From NCBI RefSeq assembly GCF_000002235.5, contig NW_022145607.1, positions 35,997,029 to 36,061,028 of the forward strand: 64,000 nucleotides of DNA. The letters run 5' to 3'. Under the pieces are notes generated by a model, which saw nothing but the letters and a program-made list of their open reading frames with translations, was not told the DNA's origin and did not search any database. Made by a program: the position numbers and the translations under genes. Of the stretch, positions 25,666 to 31,690 are shown one piece after another (the stretch's first letter is position 1; each line of letters opens with the position of its first letter). This DNA is from Strongylocentrotus purpuratus (Eukaryota; Echinodermata; Echinoidea; Camarodonta; Strongylocentrotidae).

Positions 25666-27575
25666 CTTTCTCTCTATCTCTCTCGTCTCCCCTCCCTCCC
25701 CCTCTCCTTTCATTCCTGTCGCTTCTTGGGCACAATAGAAACGTGGTATTCAGCGCTTTATAAATGTTTCATGTGTTACTCAAAGTAACAAGAACTGGCA
25801 TACTTACAGGCCCATGACTTTCACTATCGTCCAACATTTCTTCATGGCTTTTCCCCTGAAAAGATAAAATATAACAAATATTGAATCCAGAACTAGTCAT
25901 ACTGGAATTTAGAATGGATCTAACAGGTAAACATAGCACAGATTACTACAGACCCCAAACAATATCATAGTTTCATTTTGTTATTGAGCACTTCACAAGC
26001 CCTGTCTGGTGCTGCAGGGGTGTTGAACCCTCTAGGTCTCTGGGAGGGGGGGGGGGTGCACTTCATATTTTGATTATGTGGGCAACAGGCATTTGACTAG
26101 TCATCCTTTTTAGAGGACATTTTTTAATGATATTCTTCCACACCAATGTTGACAAAAATGAAAAAAATCTCACAAAATATTTTGCAACTTTCCCAAAGCT
26201 CAACCTCTTCTTTTAAACTGAACTTTAGTTTTTTTCATCTGATCAAGCTGATTAAAAATTTACCCTAATTTCTTTTTCAGGAAAATCTTGATGATTCCCA
26301 TTTTTATTTTTGGGCATTGAACACATTAAAAAGTGGTTCTTTGCCACTGCCACACTTCATCAGCTCTTGTTGAGCATTAGGGTTAATATTTTGTTAATCA
26401 TAGTAATTGGAAAGTAACAAGATTGATTTTGTAATCTATACTGCACCAATTGTCATTTCCGAACAATAAACATGCACTCCCTCATGCAGACAGTTGTGAT
26501 TATAATTTGGCTTTGGACAAGAGTGACTTGATGATACCAAAACACAACCATCAAAATTCTGCATGACTGAAAACAGAACTTGGGTTGATTGGATGACCAG
26601 TAGGGGTGCTGGTCCGCATAAACGAGGATCGTCTTCGTAAACGCGGACAGAGGCGTCTGCAAAAATAAGGATCGTCCTCATTTTCTCTGACGTTTTGTAT
26701 TTCCGATCTGCGCGTTAGCGATACGAAAATCGAATCGGATGATTTTCTTGATGCATTTCAAATTTAATTTTTACAGAGACTTTCACGTTATGAGCGATAA
26801 ATCTTTGAAAGGACGGACAACCCATAAAAGCAGACAGTGAACTGGGGTTATTTCATTCGCGGAATCCGTTTTTCGCATCGCCGGGTCTATGACCCGAAAC
26901 CTGCAGAGCGCCGATGAAAAAAGACAATCCATATTTTTTAGGACGCAATTTGCCAGCGTTTCCAATATCTTTGTTTATGCGGACAATCCTCATTCTCGGA
27001 CCAGCACCCCTACTGATGACAAATTAAGACGCTACTTTTTCTCCTTGTTCTCCCTCATCCGGTTTTACCAGAGATCAGCTAAAAATACTGCTTTCATCAG
27101 TGAAACTGTATATTTTACTGAATCTGAAATAACTCTAATATGTAACAATTGCAAGCAGCAAAGAGCAAATGTTGAAAAATAAAAAATGATTGACGTAAAG
27201 TCCAACTCAAGTATTTATTAAAAAAATACATTTTCACACAAATCTATATTTAGTTATTACTAGACTTCTATGCCAAGATGTTTTTGGCAGCCATCAAATA
27301 TAATTAAATTGTATTTTTACAAAACAATACAATGTCAACTAATATGGCCCCACTGCCACCTCAGCTGTTCCGGTTGAGATCCATGCTTATGCACATCATT
27401 CAACGGAAGCAGAGGCCAGCCAGCGCCAGTAGCCAACATTATCTAACTCACTCACTGGTTGGTATCCCCGACCCCGGTTCCTTTTAATACTTTTAAAATC
27501 TGAATTTTAATTTACCTCTGCCAGTTGTTTTACTGGCACTTTCTGCCAAGGGTCCGCTAGCTGGTGTAGCGGCAT
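3901..27575 (-). CDS. RPS6KA: p90 ribosomal S6 kinase (RSK), 5' part, four coding exons, continues past base 1
   Basis: AGC-family Ser/Thr kinase that acts downstream of ERK and phosphorylates cytoplasmic and nuclear targets. Exons (minus strand): 27516-27575, 25808-25855, 10225-10341, 3901-3982; all have AG acceptors and GT donors and the phases join (0,0,0, then 1). The protein starts [12 protein letters not shown], very close to the start of vertebrate RSK2. After an acidic, variable stretch comes [21 protein letters not shown], written here in two parts: [11 protein letters not shown] then [10 protein letters not shown] (glycine-rich loop). Next is VFLVRKTSG, then [12 protein letters not shown] with the catalytic lysine. 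Only about 102 residues are in the window against about 740 for the family, so the rest of the N-terminal kinase domain and the whole C-terminal kinase domain must lie before base 1. Introns are 1.7, 15.5 and 6.2 kb and are full of repeats. Which vertebrate paralogue it matches cannot be settled; an invertebrate probably has one. Confidence 0.95.
4500..4784. mobile_element. MITE of the TACAGTGAAACCTG family, copy 1
   Basis: The left end is TACATTCAAACCTG and the right end CAGGTTTCACTGTA, with TA at both edges. The interior carries 'aagaccacctg' words. A segment of about 88 bp is duplicated inside (around 4559 and 4647), making this copy longer than the 165-180 bp relatives elsewhere in the window. 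Confidence 0.75.
4810..4853. repeat. Hairpin, 13-bp stem
   Basis: AGAGCCAGAAGGG is followed after about 15 bases by its complement CCCTTCTGGCTCT. It could fold as RNA or DNA. It is intronic with no sign of function. Confidence 0.5.
5612..5990. mobile_element. Inverted-repeat element with 'gtcttcatcagctcgaga' ends
   Basis: The left end has GTCTTCATCAGCTCGAGATT and the right end ATCTCGAGCTAGTGAAGAC. The same terminal word recurs inside (5692) and at 16410-16460, 16878 and 17195. The boundaries are imprecise and no clear target duplication was found. Confidence 0.45.
6272..6525. mobile_element. 254-bp element with 20-bp terminal inverted repeats
   Basis: Ends GGTATCTCACTGAGCGGCGAA (written to 20: GGTATCTCACTGAGCGGCGA) and its near-perfect complement TTCGCTGCTCAGTGAGATACC. 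The interior has short 'tggcaaatgg' direct repeats (6358-6410). It interrupts a repeat whose motif 'gtatagcgaaggagc' appears on both sides (6210s and 6543). Confidence 0.6.
6606..6998. mobile_element. 393-bp element with GGCTGCGTTCATGCTT ends
   Basis: The left end is GCTGCGTTCATGCTTAAA; the right end is AAGCATGAACGCGCCC. It is flanked by AAAG on both sides, a possible 4-bp duplication. The interior is rich in 'gatcg' words. It lies about 80 bp after the element at 6272-6525, apparently in the same host repeat. Confidence 0.55.
7262..9025. other. RSK intron sequence with low-complexity tracts
   Basis: Contains a poly-G run (about 7315-7328), a poly-C run (about 8255-8278) and one tandem duplication listed separately. 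No exon or RNA gene was recognised. Confidence 0.5.
8675..8860 (+). repeat. Two-copy tandem duplication, 90-bp unit
   Basis: The block beginning 'aatgtactttatacaaccac' occurs at 8675 and again at 8765, including 'ggattcccggacaaaat' and 'acgtcag'. The copies differ by several substitutions and small indels. Confidence 0.75.
9302..9901. mobile_element. Nested 600-bp TIR element inserted at TA
   Basis: Ends TACCGTATTTGCCGGCG and CGCCGGCAAATACGGTA, perfect over 17 bases, with inner 'gggtgcggcctat' words in both halves. The family-A copies at 21501 and 63632 show the uninterrupted sequence around the insertion point. Poly-A and poly-T runs flank a middle section that includes a tRNA-like segment. 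Confidence 0.75.
9731..9815 (+). pseudogene. Degenerate tRNA-Leu-like sequence
   Basis: Starts like a leucine tRNA (GGATGGCCGAGCGGTCTAAG, a good A box) and ends AAATCCCGACTTCGACA. The B box reads AGATCAAATCC rather than GGTTCAAATCC, the acceptor ends do not pair and the anticodon arm is imperfect. It is probably a tRNA pseudogene or SINE head carried in the TIR element. Confidence 0.5.
10225..10341 (-). CDS. RPS6KA: RSK coding exon 3 (linker end and glycine-rich loop)
   Basis: Thirty-nine codons from [10 protein letters not shown] to LGQGSFGK; the acceptor is gtcaag and the donor aag/gtaagc, phase 0 at both ends. The glycine-rich loop GxGSFGK lies at the very end and is completed by V on the next exon. 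Transposon-like elements lie within about 55 bp on each side (9026-10170 and 10392-10557). Confidence 0.93.
10392..10557. mobile_element. hAT-like MITE, family CAGGGGAAAAA, copy 1
   Basis: The 166-bp element starts CAGGGGAAAAA and ends TTTTTCCCCTG, flanked by perfect 8-bp repeats GATATTAT (10384-10391 and 10558-10565). It is homologous in inverted orientation to 49641-49815. It lies only 50 bp upstream of the acceptor of RSK exon 3. Confidence 0.85.
10566..13220. other. RSK intron 2 sequence, nothing coding recognised
   Basis: Contains G-rich runs (10707-10740, 10900-10930) and a TAA/TAATAA microsatellite near 11950. The segment around 10780-10860 ('agctctgccagtctctggctg') recurs at 55138-55190, marking an undefined interspersed repeat. 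Confidence 0.45.
13221..13315 (+). repeat. Minisatellite of about 92 bp, first unit (separated from the rest by insertions)
   Basis: The unit contains 'aagttcacacttttaaacca' and 'gagtgttgtgtaaacctaac' and ends 'acagaaagacat'. Further units continue at 14252-14625 after a SINE and a TIR element. Confidence 0.8.
13316..13565 (-). mobile_element. tRNA-derived SINE with L2/CR1-like tail
   Basis: On the minus strand the head reads GTCGAGTGGTTAAGTCGC (Ser/Leu-type A box) and the tail ends AAGCGCTATATAAAAACTGAG (first 20 bases matter). The middle contains 'ggtacctggcaggaattaat' (inverted on plus). It is flanked by direct repeats AGACAT (13310-13315 and 13566-13571). The GCGCTATATAAA tail is typical of L2/CR1 elements and their SINE partners. 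Confidence 0.75.
13581..14251. mobile_element. TIR element of the 'cgtgtataaggcgca' type, 671 bp
   Basis: The left end TACCGTAAATCTCCGTGTAT continues to AAGGCGCA and is matched perfectly by the inverted right end, about 28 bases in all, with TA at both edges. The interior holds long A and T homopolymers and a fragment of non-LTR reverse transcriptase. The related element at 9302-9901 shares TACCGTA ends. Confidence 0.8.
13785..14010 (-). pseudogene. Non-LTR retrotransposon reverse transcriptase fragment, frameshifted
   Basis: Minus-strand translation gives [16 protein letters not shown], then [13 protein letters not shown], then in another frame [12 protein letters not shown]. These correspond to the RT blocks normally written YLSNRxQ, GVPQGSILGP and LFLIYINDL. 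There is a stop codon just before LSNRSQ and a frameshift between the second and third blocks, so it is inactive. The short length excludes the catalytic YADD block. Confidence 0.75.
14252..14625 (+). repeat. Minisatellite of about 92 bp, four more units
   Basis: Repeats of 'taactgcaagataagttcac' then 'accatgactaaacttaaag', 'gtgttgtgtaaacc' and 'acagaaagacatgtg'. Units differ by 5-15 percent and small gaps. They continue the unit at 13221-13315. Confidence 0.8.
15294..15652. mobile_element. TTAA-flanked element, family B ('AAAGGGGAAGTCCACCC'), copy 1
   Basis: The left end is TTAAAGGGGAAGTCCACCCT and the right end ACTTCCCCTTTAA. The interior 'gaagttgcaatcaatcaaac' is shared with 28663-29206. 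The right terminal repeat is shorter than in copy 2. Confidence 0.72.
16531..16755 (+). mobile_element. tRNA-derived SINE, copy 1
   Basis: The head has an A box TAGCTCAGTTGGTAGAGC and a B box GGGTTCGAAACC. The 16-base block agtggtctcgtaatgc is present twice in a row where the anticodon arm should be, so it cannot be a working tRNA. The body includes 'ggtaaggcattaatcctcat', the hairpin AAGCATTTATGCTT and the tail 'aaaataaccatcacatcc'. It matches the SINE at 47449-47665. Confidence 0.85.
16756..17684. other. RSK intron 2 sequence with 'gtcttcatcagc' repeat pieces
   Basis: Contains two more ends of the repeat seen at 5612-5990 (near 16878 and, inverted, near 17195), possibly one element of about 335 bp with diverged ends. 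Nothing coding was recognised. Confidence 0.4.
17685..18069. mobile_element. TTAA-flanked element, family C
   Basis: Starts TTAAAGGGATCCGGTAAC and ends TTACACGATCCCTTTAA; TTAA is at both edges. The interior 'atgacttttacaagccgatc' is shared with 34506-34784 (inverted), and its left part with 3747-3881. Confidence 0.68.
18295..18535. repeat. Interspersed repeat shared with 36766-36985
   Basis: Segments 'cacagaaagatgtacagtg', 'aggcatttgaagagccatgc' and 'cagaactcaaccttctcttta' recur in inverted order and orientation in the eIF1A intron. A weaker relative is at 26110-26225. The element class is unknown. Confidence 0.6.
18603..19093 (+). repeat. Minisatellite, four 114-bp units
   Basis: Units start (at gcatgtattcgg) at 18631, 18745, 18859 and 18973, exactly 114 bp apart, followed by a diverged fragment. 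Because 114 is divisible by three, both strands stay open: a 183-residue frame (18542-19093, plus) with the unit [12 protein letters not shown]...WLWVLPSLS and a 141-residue frame on minus. Units 1 and 3 share tggcca, units 2 and 4 tggtca, indicating duplication of a dimer. It lies in RSK intron 2, with no evidence of coding. Confidence 0.85.
19094..20419. other. RSK intron 2 sequence, nothing coding recognised
   Basis: AT-rich. It contains a poly-C tract of about 25 bases (19785-19809). No terminal inverted repeats or RNA genes were noticed. Confidence 0.45.
20420..20557. mobile_element. Small hAT-like element, 138 bp
   Basis: Ends TAGTGCTGTA and TACGGCACTA, inverted with one mismatch. The flanks atcattac and atctttac match at 7 of 8 positions, consistent with an aged 8-bp duplication. 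The interior has inverted 'gtttaaccg' and 'cggttaaac' words. Confidence 0.6.
20558..21500. other. RSK intron 2 sequence with a 'gaccggtcat' repeat
   Basis: Around 21285-21325 the word taatgaccggtcatta occurs, a palindromic repeat present about twice. Nothing else was recognised. Confidence 0.4.
21501..21950. mobile_element. TTAA-flanked element, family A, copy 2
   Basis: Starts TTAAAGATAGTGTATCCC and ends GGGACACAGTACCTTTAA. It shares 'aaaatgagctgtaaagggta' and 'ttgcgcagcacaaaacgta' with 63632-64000, and with 9026-10170 in reverse. It has lost the middle of the right arm and carries a poly-T run followed by a 'gggtgcggttaatacac' remnant. The site hit in copy 1 by the nested element is intact here. 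Confidence 0.72.
21951..25200. other. RSK intron 2 sequence, nothing coding recognised
   Basis: AT-rich. At 22992-23013 there is a perfect 22-base palindrome (half-site TTATCGTATAG). The surrounding 'gttcagactaa' and 'ttagtctgaa' words (22969, 23020) suggest the core of a small inverted-repeat element. No exon was found. Confidence 0.5.
25219..25408 (+). pseudogene. C-terminal tail of a non-LTR retrotransposon ORF, frameshifted
   Basis: Reads [20 protein letters not shown] then [13 protein letters not shown]; a frameshift follows and the next frame gives [21 protein letters not shown]. The pattern 'A-K-LWNNLP..I.....SFKKxLKxxLF' is the usual end of L2/CR1/RTE-type reverse transcriptase ORFs. 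The segment is a short, inactive relic. Confidence 0.7.
25401..25590. repeat. GTA/GTG microsatellite
   Basis: Imperfect trinucleotide run (gtagtggtagtgg..., then pure gta) directly after the stop of the retrotransposon relic. Confidence 0.9.
25619..25685. repeat. TC microsatellite
   Basis: tctctctc with tttctc interruptions. Confidence 0.9.
25700..25775 (+). mobile_element. 3' tail of an L2/CR1-like element
   Basis: The segment ending 'ttcagcgctttataaatgtt' is the conventional 3' end of L2/CR1 elements. It most likely belongs with the ORF relic at 25219-25408, the two being separated by expanded microsatellites. Confidence 0.6.
25808..25855 (-). CDS. RPS6KA: RSK coding exon 2
   Basis: A 48-bp microexon-sized piece encoding [16 protein letters not shown]. 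Acceptor ttcag and donor gtaagt are good, and both junctions are phase 0, fitting exons 1 and 3. The acidic, serine-rich content fits the variable linker between the RSK start and the kinase domain. It is the least conserved exon, so its assignment rests on splice sites and phase. Confidence 0.75.
26598..27015. mobile_element. 418-bp TIR element, possible 5-bp target duplication
   Basis: Ends CAGTAGGGGTGCTGGTCCG and CGGACCAGCACCCCTACTG, a perfect 19-base inverted repeat. It is flanked by ATGAC at 26593-26597 and 27016-27020. The interior 'gcataaacgaggatcgtc' and 'gtaaacgcggacag' recur at 33225-33300. The superfamily was not determined. Confidence 0.75.
27516..27575 (-). CDS. RPS6KA: RSK coding exon 1
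   Basis: Twenty codons, [12 protein letters not shown] then VPVKQLAE. The start is chosen because this N-terminus is that of vertebrate RSKs. The donor is GCAGAG/gtaaat, phase 0. The bases just upstream (minus strand) are ttcattcgaag before ATG; no TATA-like element is obvious and the transcription start is not visible. Confidence 0.9.
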
Positions 27576-28662
27576 CTTCGAATGAAGTCCGAGAAAAATT
27601 TTGAGAGATTTCAAATGCTTCCAGGAAGAAACCAGTCTGTGGAAGTATCCCACTTTGAACCTGTTGTGTGCCGATACGTATACCACCAGTCCCGATGTAA
27701 TGTGCACAATATTCCAATGCAATAATAGCGCATTCTCTATAACATACACCCAATATGGACGTTCGGACAACTTGAAACTCAGATGGCGCTATGGAAAGAT
27801 TCATATCGCTACGAGGACGTGACCACTCAGAAGTCGAGAAAATGAATAATCATTCCTTAAAGGACATTCGTAGGACATTCTACAAATGAAGGGGGGGGGG
27901 GGATTATATTCCACTTTTATTTTCAATAACAAGTTTTAATCAGCAAAATCATGAAAAGTGATTGGAGGCTATATTAGAATTATACTGAGATAAGGCCAAT
28001 CAATTACTTATCCCCCAAGAAAAAAAATCTTAAGTTTCTCTCAGATAACACATTTTCCGATTTTAACCTATACTCAATACTAACAGCTAGTATTCTTTTA
28101 TTCTTCTACATTGTATATTGAAGTCAATCCCCGATTTTTAAAAGCCAAGAGTGGGGAGGGGCAGTAAACAGAGCTAGATGCGCTCTCCTTTTTTGATTTG
28201 CATAGGCCGGGGGGGGGGGGGGTCATTGTTTTACGACACATATCAAATGCTCCTGCGATATATTTTGTTCCACGATAATACTGACCGCATTGTTAACTTC
28301 AACCCAGGACTTCAACCATGAACCCAACACCCTAACCTAAGTAAATTAAGGTATAATATAATAATTAACTTCACCCAAATCCTGATAACCTATAGTTTCT
28401 AACCTGAAACCAAATTGCATCCCTAACCCTATAAAAACCAAAGGATTTTATTGTTGCCGGAGTAGTTTCGGATCACCACTATTATCAATTCTTATGGGTT
28501 ATTCGATCAATAATTTATTGAACAGTTGTAATGTTGTATTATTAATTATTATATTATACGAACCTGAAACTCAACTCAAATTGATTGGGGAATGAGATTG
28601 ATCCTAGATGGGATGGGATTAGCTGAGTTTCATGTAATGAAGTGGTAAAGTATTAGGCGAGT
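27576..28662. other. Upstream region of RSK
   Basis: Should contain the RSK 5' UTR and promoter, or a further non-coding exon. No TATA box or other decisive element was recognised. Poly-G runs lie at 27890-27901 and 28208-28221. Confidence 0.4.
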
Positions 28663-29206
28663 TTAAAGGGAAAGTCCACCCCAAAAATAAGTTTGTTTCG
28701 ATAGAGGCAGAATAATAAGAAAATCAGGTGAGTGAAAGTTTGAGCAAATTCTGAATGAAAATAAGAAAGTTATGAATTATTGAAGTTGTGATCAATCAAA
28801 TACAATTGGCAACTCTGTGACTTATTTACGAGCTCTCCTTCATTTGCTCTGTGCATAATATTCCATAAAATCATGTTTTCTTCGTTATTGATGACGGAAT
28901 ATATATTTGTTCCTTGCAGGGGGAGTATAGAACATATTTGCAATTATTATATTTAGGGTGCATGTATGGTTGAAATTTTTCTTGAGGGAAAATGAAAATT
29001 TTAGATTTTTTTAGTGTGAGCAAATGGAAGTTGAGCTCGCATGATACGTCATAGAGTTGCCAATTTGTGTTTGATTGATCACAACTTCAAAAATCCTAAC
29101 TTCCTTATTTTTAATCGGAATTTGCTCAAACTTTCACTGACTTGTTTCTCTCATTTTTCTACTCCTATTAAAACTAACTTAATTTCAGGGTGGACTTCCC
29201 CTTTAA
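28663..29206. mobile_element. TTAA-flanked element, family B, copy 2
   Basis: Starts TTAAAGGGAAAGTCCACCC and ends GGGTGGACTTCCCCTTTAA. The inverted similarity continues for about 170 bp into each side ('gtgaaagtttgagcaaatt', 'aagttgtgatcaatcaaa'), so it has long terminal inverted repeats. It is homologous to 15294-15652. Confidence 0.8.
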
Positions 29207-29567
29207 AACAAGGTGCGGTGGGGCGTCTTTCAAAGAGGGAGCACAGAAGGGCACTTAATTGGGGGAAACGGGGCACTTACAAAAGGTAACTTCAAGGCGG
29301 AACTACTGTTAAATACCCATACTTATACTTATGTTAATGATAGTCTGAAGATTCGTTTGCGAGAAAGAGAAGTGAGCCAGCATAACAAACAAAATTTGTG
29401 AGGACATAATTATAATTGTGACCGGTCCGATATCAATTATTTGAGACAATACAAAACAAAAAACCCCAAAATAATATAAATTCGACAGTCAAGGTTCAGC
29501 TACATTATAATTGGATAAAATTTGAATATAATACTCTCGATCGTAGCGAGCAAGCTTTGGGGGAAAT

Positions 29568-29640
29568 TCTGAAAAGAATGCTAGGGCACGTATAGCCTAC
29601 TAAATTAGTAGGCTATACGTGCCCCAACATTCTTTTCAGA
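29568..29640. repeat. Near-perfect hairpin, 36-bp arms
   Basis: Arms 29568-29603 and 29605-29640 around a single central base; the core gggcacgtatagcctactaa is matched exactly by the other arm and there are about two mismatches overall. Confidence 0.85.
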
Positions 29641-29928
29641 TTAAATGCGAAAGCGGGAATAAGAATTTGTTTTAGAGGATGAAGCGGAGTCAAAATATCT
29701 TGTCATAGCACATTATTGTATGCCCTTTTTATACATGATTTACATTAACTTGGTATATGCTTTGCAGTTGTCTCGAAAAAAAAAAACAAATTCAGTTTTC
29801 AAAGCGCACTTTACCCAAATTCATGACACCGCCATTATGGAAATGCAGGGGCAGAGAAAGATCATTATATGAAAGACATTTGGGGGAGGGGGGGGGGGTA
29901 CTGAATTCATGGATGTTGTATGATTCAG

Positions 29929-30330
29929 TCAGTGGCAGATTCAGGGGGACGCAGGGGGCACGTGCCCCCCGATAACAAAAAGGGGGAAGGGGAAGGGGAA
30001 AAGAAAAAGGGAGAAAAGGAGAAAAATGAGGGGGAAAGAAAAAGGAGGGGAAAAGGAAAGGAAAGGGAAGAGAGATAGAAGAAGAAAAGAGGGAGGAAAG
30101 AAATGGGAGAGAAGAAAAAAGGAGGAAAGGAAGAAAGGGGAGGAGAGAGGAGAGAAAAGGCGGAAAGGGAAGAAAGGGGGAAAGACGGAGGAGAGAAAAG
30201 GAGAATAATGAGAAGGGAAACAAAAGAAAGGAGGATGATATTATAAGAAGGTGTTTTTTTTACCGGGAAAGAGGCGGGGGGGGGGCACGCAATGTTGCAG
30301 CGTGCATTATGCCCCCCCCCCCTCAAAAAA
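29929..30330. repeat. Polypurine tract and G/C-run hairpin after a 'cagtggcagattcaggggg' start
   Basis: After 'gggggcacgtgccccccg' (29953-29970) the plus strand is almost purely A and G to about 30240. Then poly-G, 'gcacgcaatgttgcagcgtgc' (an inverted word) and poly-C follow at 30275-30325. The start resembles the end of a repeat element, but its other end was not found. Confidence 0.6.
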
Positions 30331-30880
30331 AAAAAAAAGCGCAAGAAGAACCAAAAAAAAAAAAAAGAGATGGAAAAAAGGGGGAAATAGAGAATGTTTG
30401 TGAGTACAAGGAGAGAGGAAAAATATGAAAGAGAATTAAACAACGATAGAAGAGAGGCGCGAGAGCATGAGGAATTGCATTTCTTTTAAAATAATAATGG
30501 GATAACAATCAAGGGCGTTGCTAAAGAGGAAGGGATGCGACACCCCACCTGTCAGGATATTGTCGGTAAAATTGCGCTGCTGTCGGTAAAAATGAGAAAA
30601 GGGGGAGGGGGGAAATGAGAGGGAAAGAAAAGAAGGGGAAAATGAAAAGAAAGGAAAGAAAGAGAAGAGAATAGAAGAATGAAAAAGAAAAAAAAAGAAA
30701 AAAAGAGGAAGGAGAGGAAAGAAAGGAAAAGGAAGAAAAGAAAGAAAAGTAGAAAAGGAAACAAAAGAGTGAAAAGGGAAACAAAAGAAACAGGGGAAGA
30801 AAGAGAGGAGAGAGAGAAGGGGTTAGAGCTTGATAGAAGAGGGGTGGGAGTAAGAGAGAGAGAGGGGGATGTTGGGTGGA
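30331..30880. repeat. Second and third polypurine tracts
   Basis: A/G-only stretches at about 30333-30450 and 30590-30870 on the plus strand. The long pyrimidine-rich open frames on the minus strand here (Phe/Ser/Leu/Pro only) are compositional, not genes. Confidence 0.8.
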
Positions 30881-31129
30881 GTCACCACGTCCAGGGGCAA
30901 GAAAGATACGCATAGATAGTTGTGTTGCTGTGTCGGGTCCGCTGTGTCGGTATTCTTGCGATCCTCGTGTGCTATATCAATGCAGAAGTTTGAAGTCGGT
31001 GAAATGTATTATGTCGGTCGGCCGGCAATTTTTTCCCCCTACGAACTGTGACTTCTTACCGGACAAGAAACATTTTTGAATATTCAGACAATGATGTACA
31101 ACGAAGCGTTTTCTTTCTCTCATAATTAA

Positions 31130-31690
31130 ATGAAACGTCAAAGCTTCCACGCTTCGCGCGGGAGGGAGGAAACTGAATTCAGACAAGAATTAAAAGTAAT
31201 AATTTAATGAATTTCGAGCATTTTGAAATAATTCAATGAAACGTCAAAGCTTCCGCGCTTTGCGCGGAAGGGGGAAACTGAATTCAGACAAGGATTAGGA
31301 ATAGAGAACGGTAAACCGAATCGTCTTCTTTCTCTAATAATTTAATGAAACGACAAAGCTTCCGCGCTTCACTTCAAACAAGGATTAAGAATTTTAATTT
31401 AACGAAACGTCAAAGCTTCGCGCGGGAGGGGTCGAGAACTCACATTGTCTTCTTTCTCGTCAAAGCTTCCGCGCTTCGCGTGGGATGGGCGAAAATGAAT
31501 TCAGACAAGGATTAAGAGTAATAATTTAATGAAACGTCAAAACTTCCGCGCTTCGCGCGGAAGGGGGGGGGGGGGGGGAACTGAATTTAGACAAGGATTA
31601 AGAGTCGAAAACAGACAACGAATCGTCTTCTTTCTCTAATATAAATGAAACGTCATATCTTTTGCGCTTCGCGGGAGGGGCGAAACAGTC
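31130..31690. repeat. Degenerate tandem repeat with a GC-rich hairpin in each unit
   Basis: About seven units, each with 'gaaacgtcaaagcttccgcg' then 'cttcgcgcgg' and most with 'gaattcagacaaggattaag'. Starts are near 31132, 31239, 31346, 31402, 31457, 31530 and 31646. In the best unit TTCCGCGC-ttc-GCGCGGAA forms an 8-bp stem with a three-base loop. Confidence 0.8.

Noticed and set aside
29792..30913. Long minus-strand frames of 130-172 residues
   Set aside because: They consist of Phe, Ser, Leu and Pro encoded by polypyrimidine DNA, a composition artefact of the polypurine tract.
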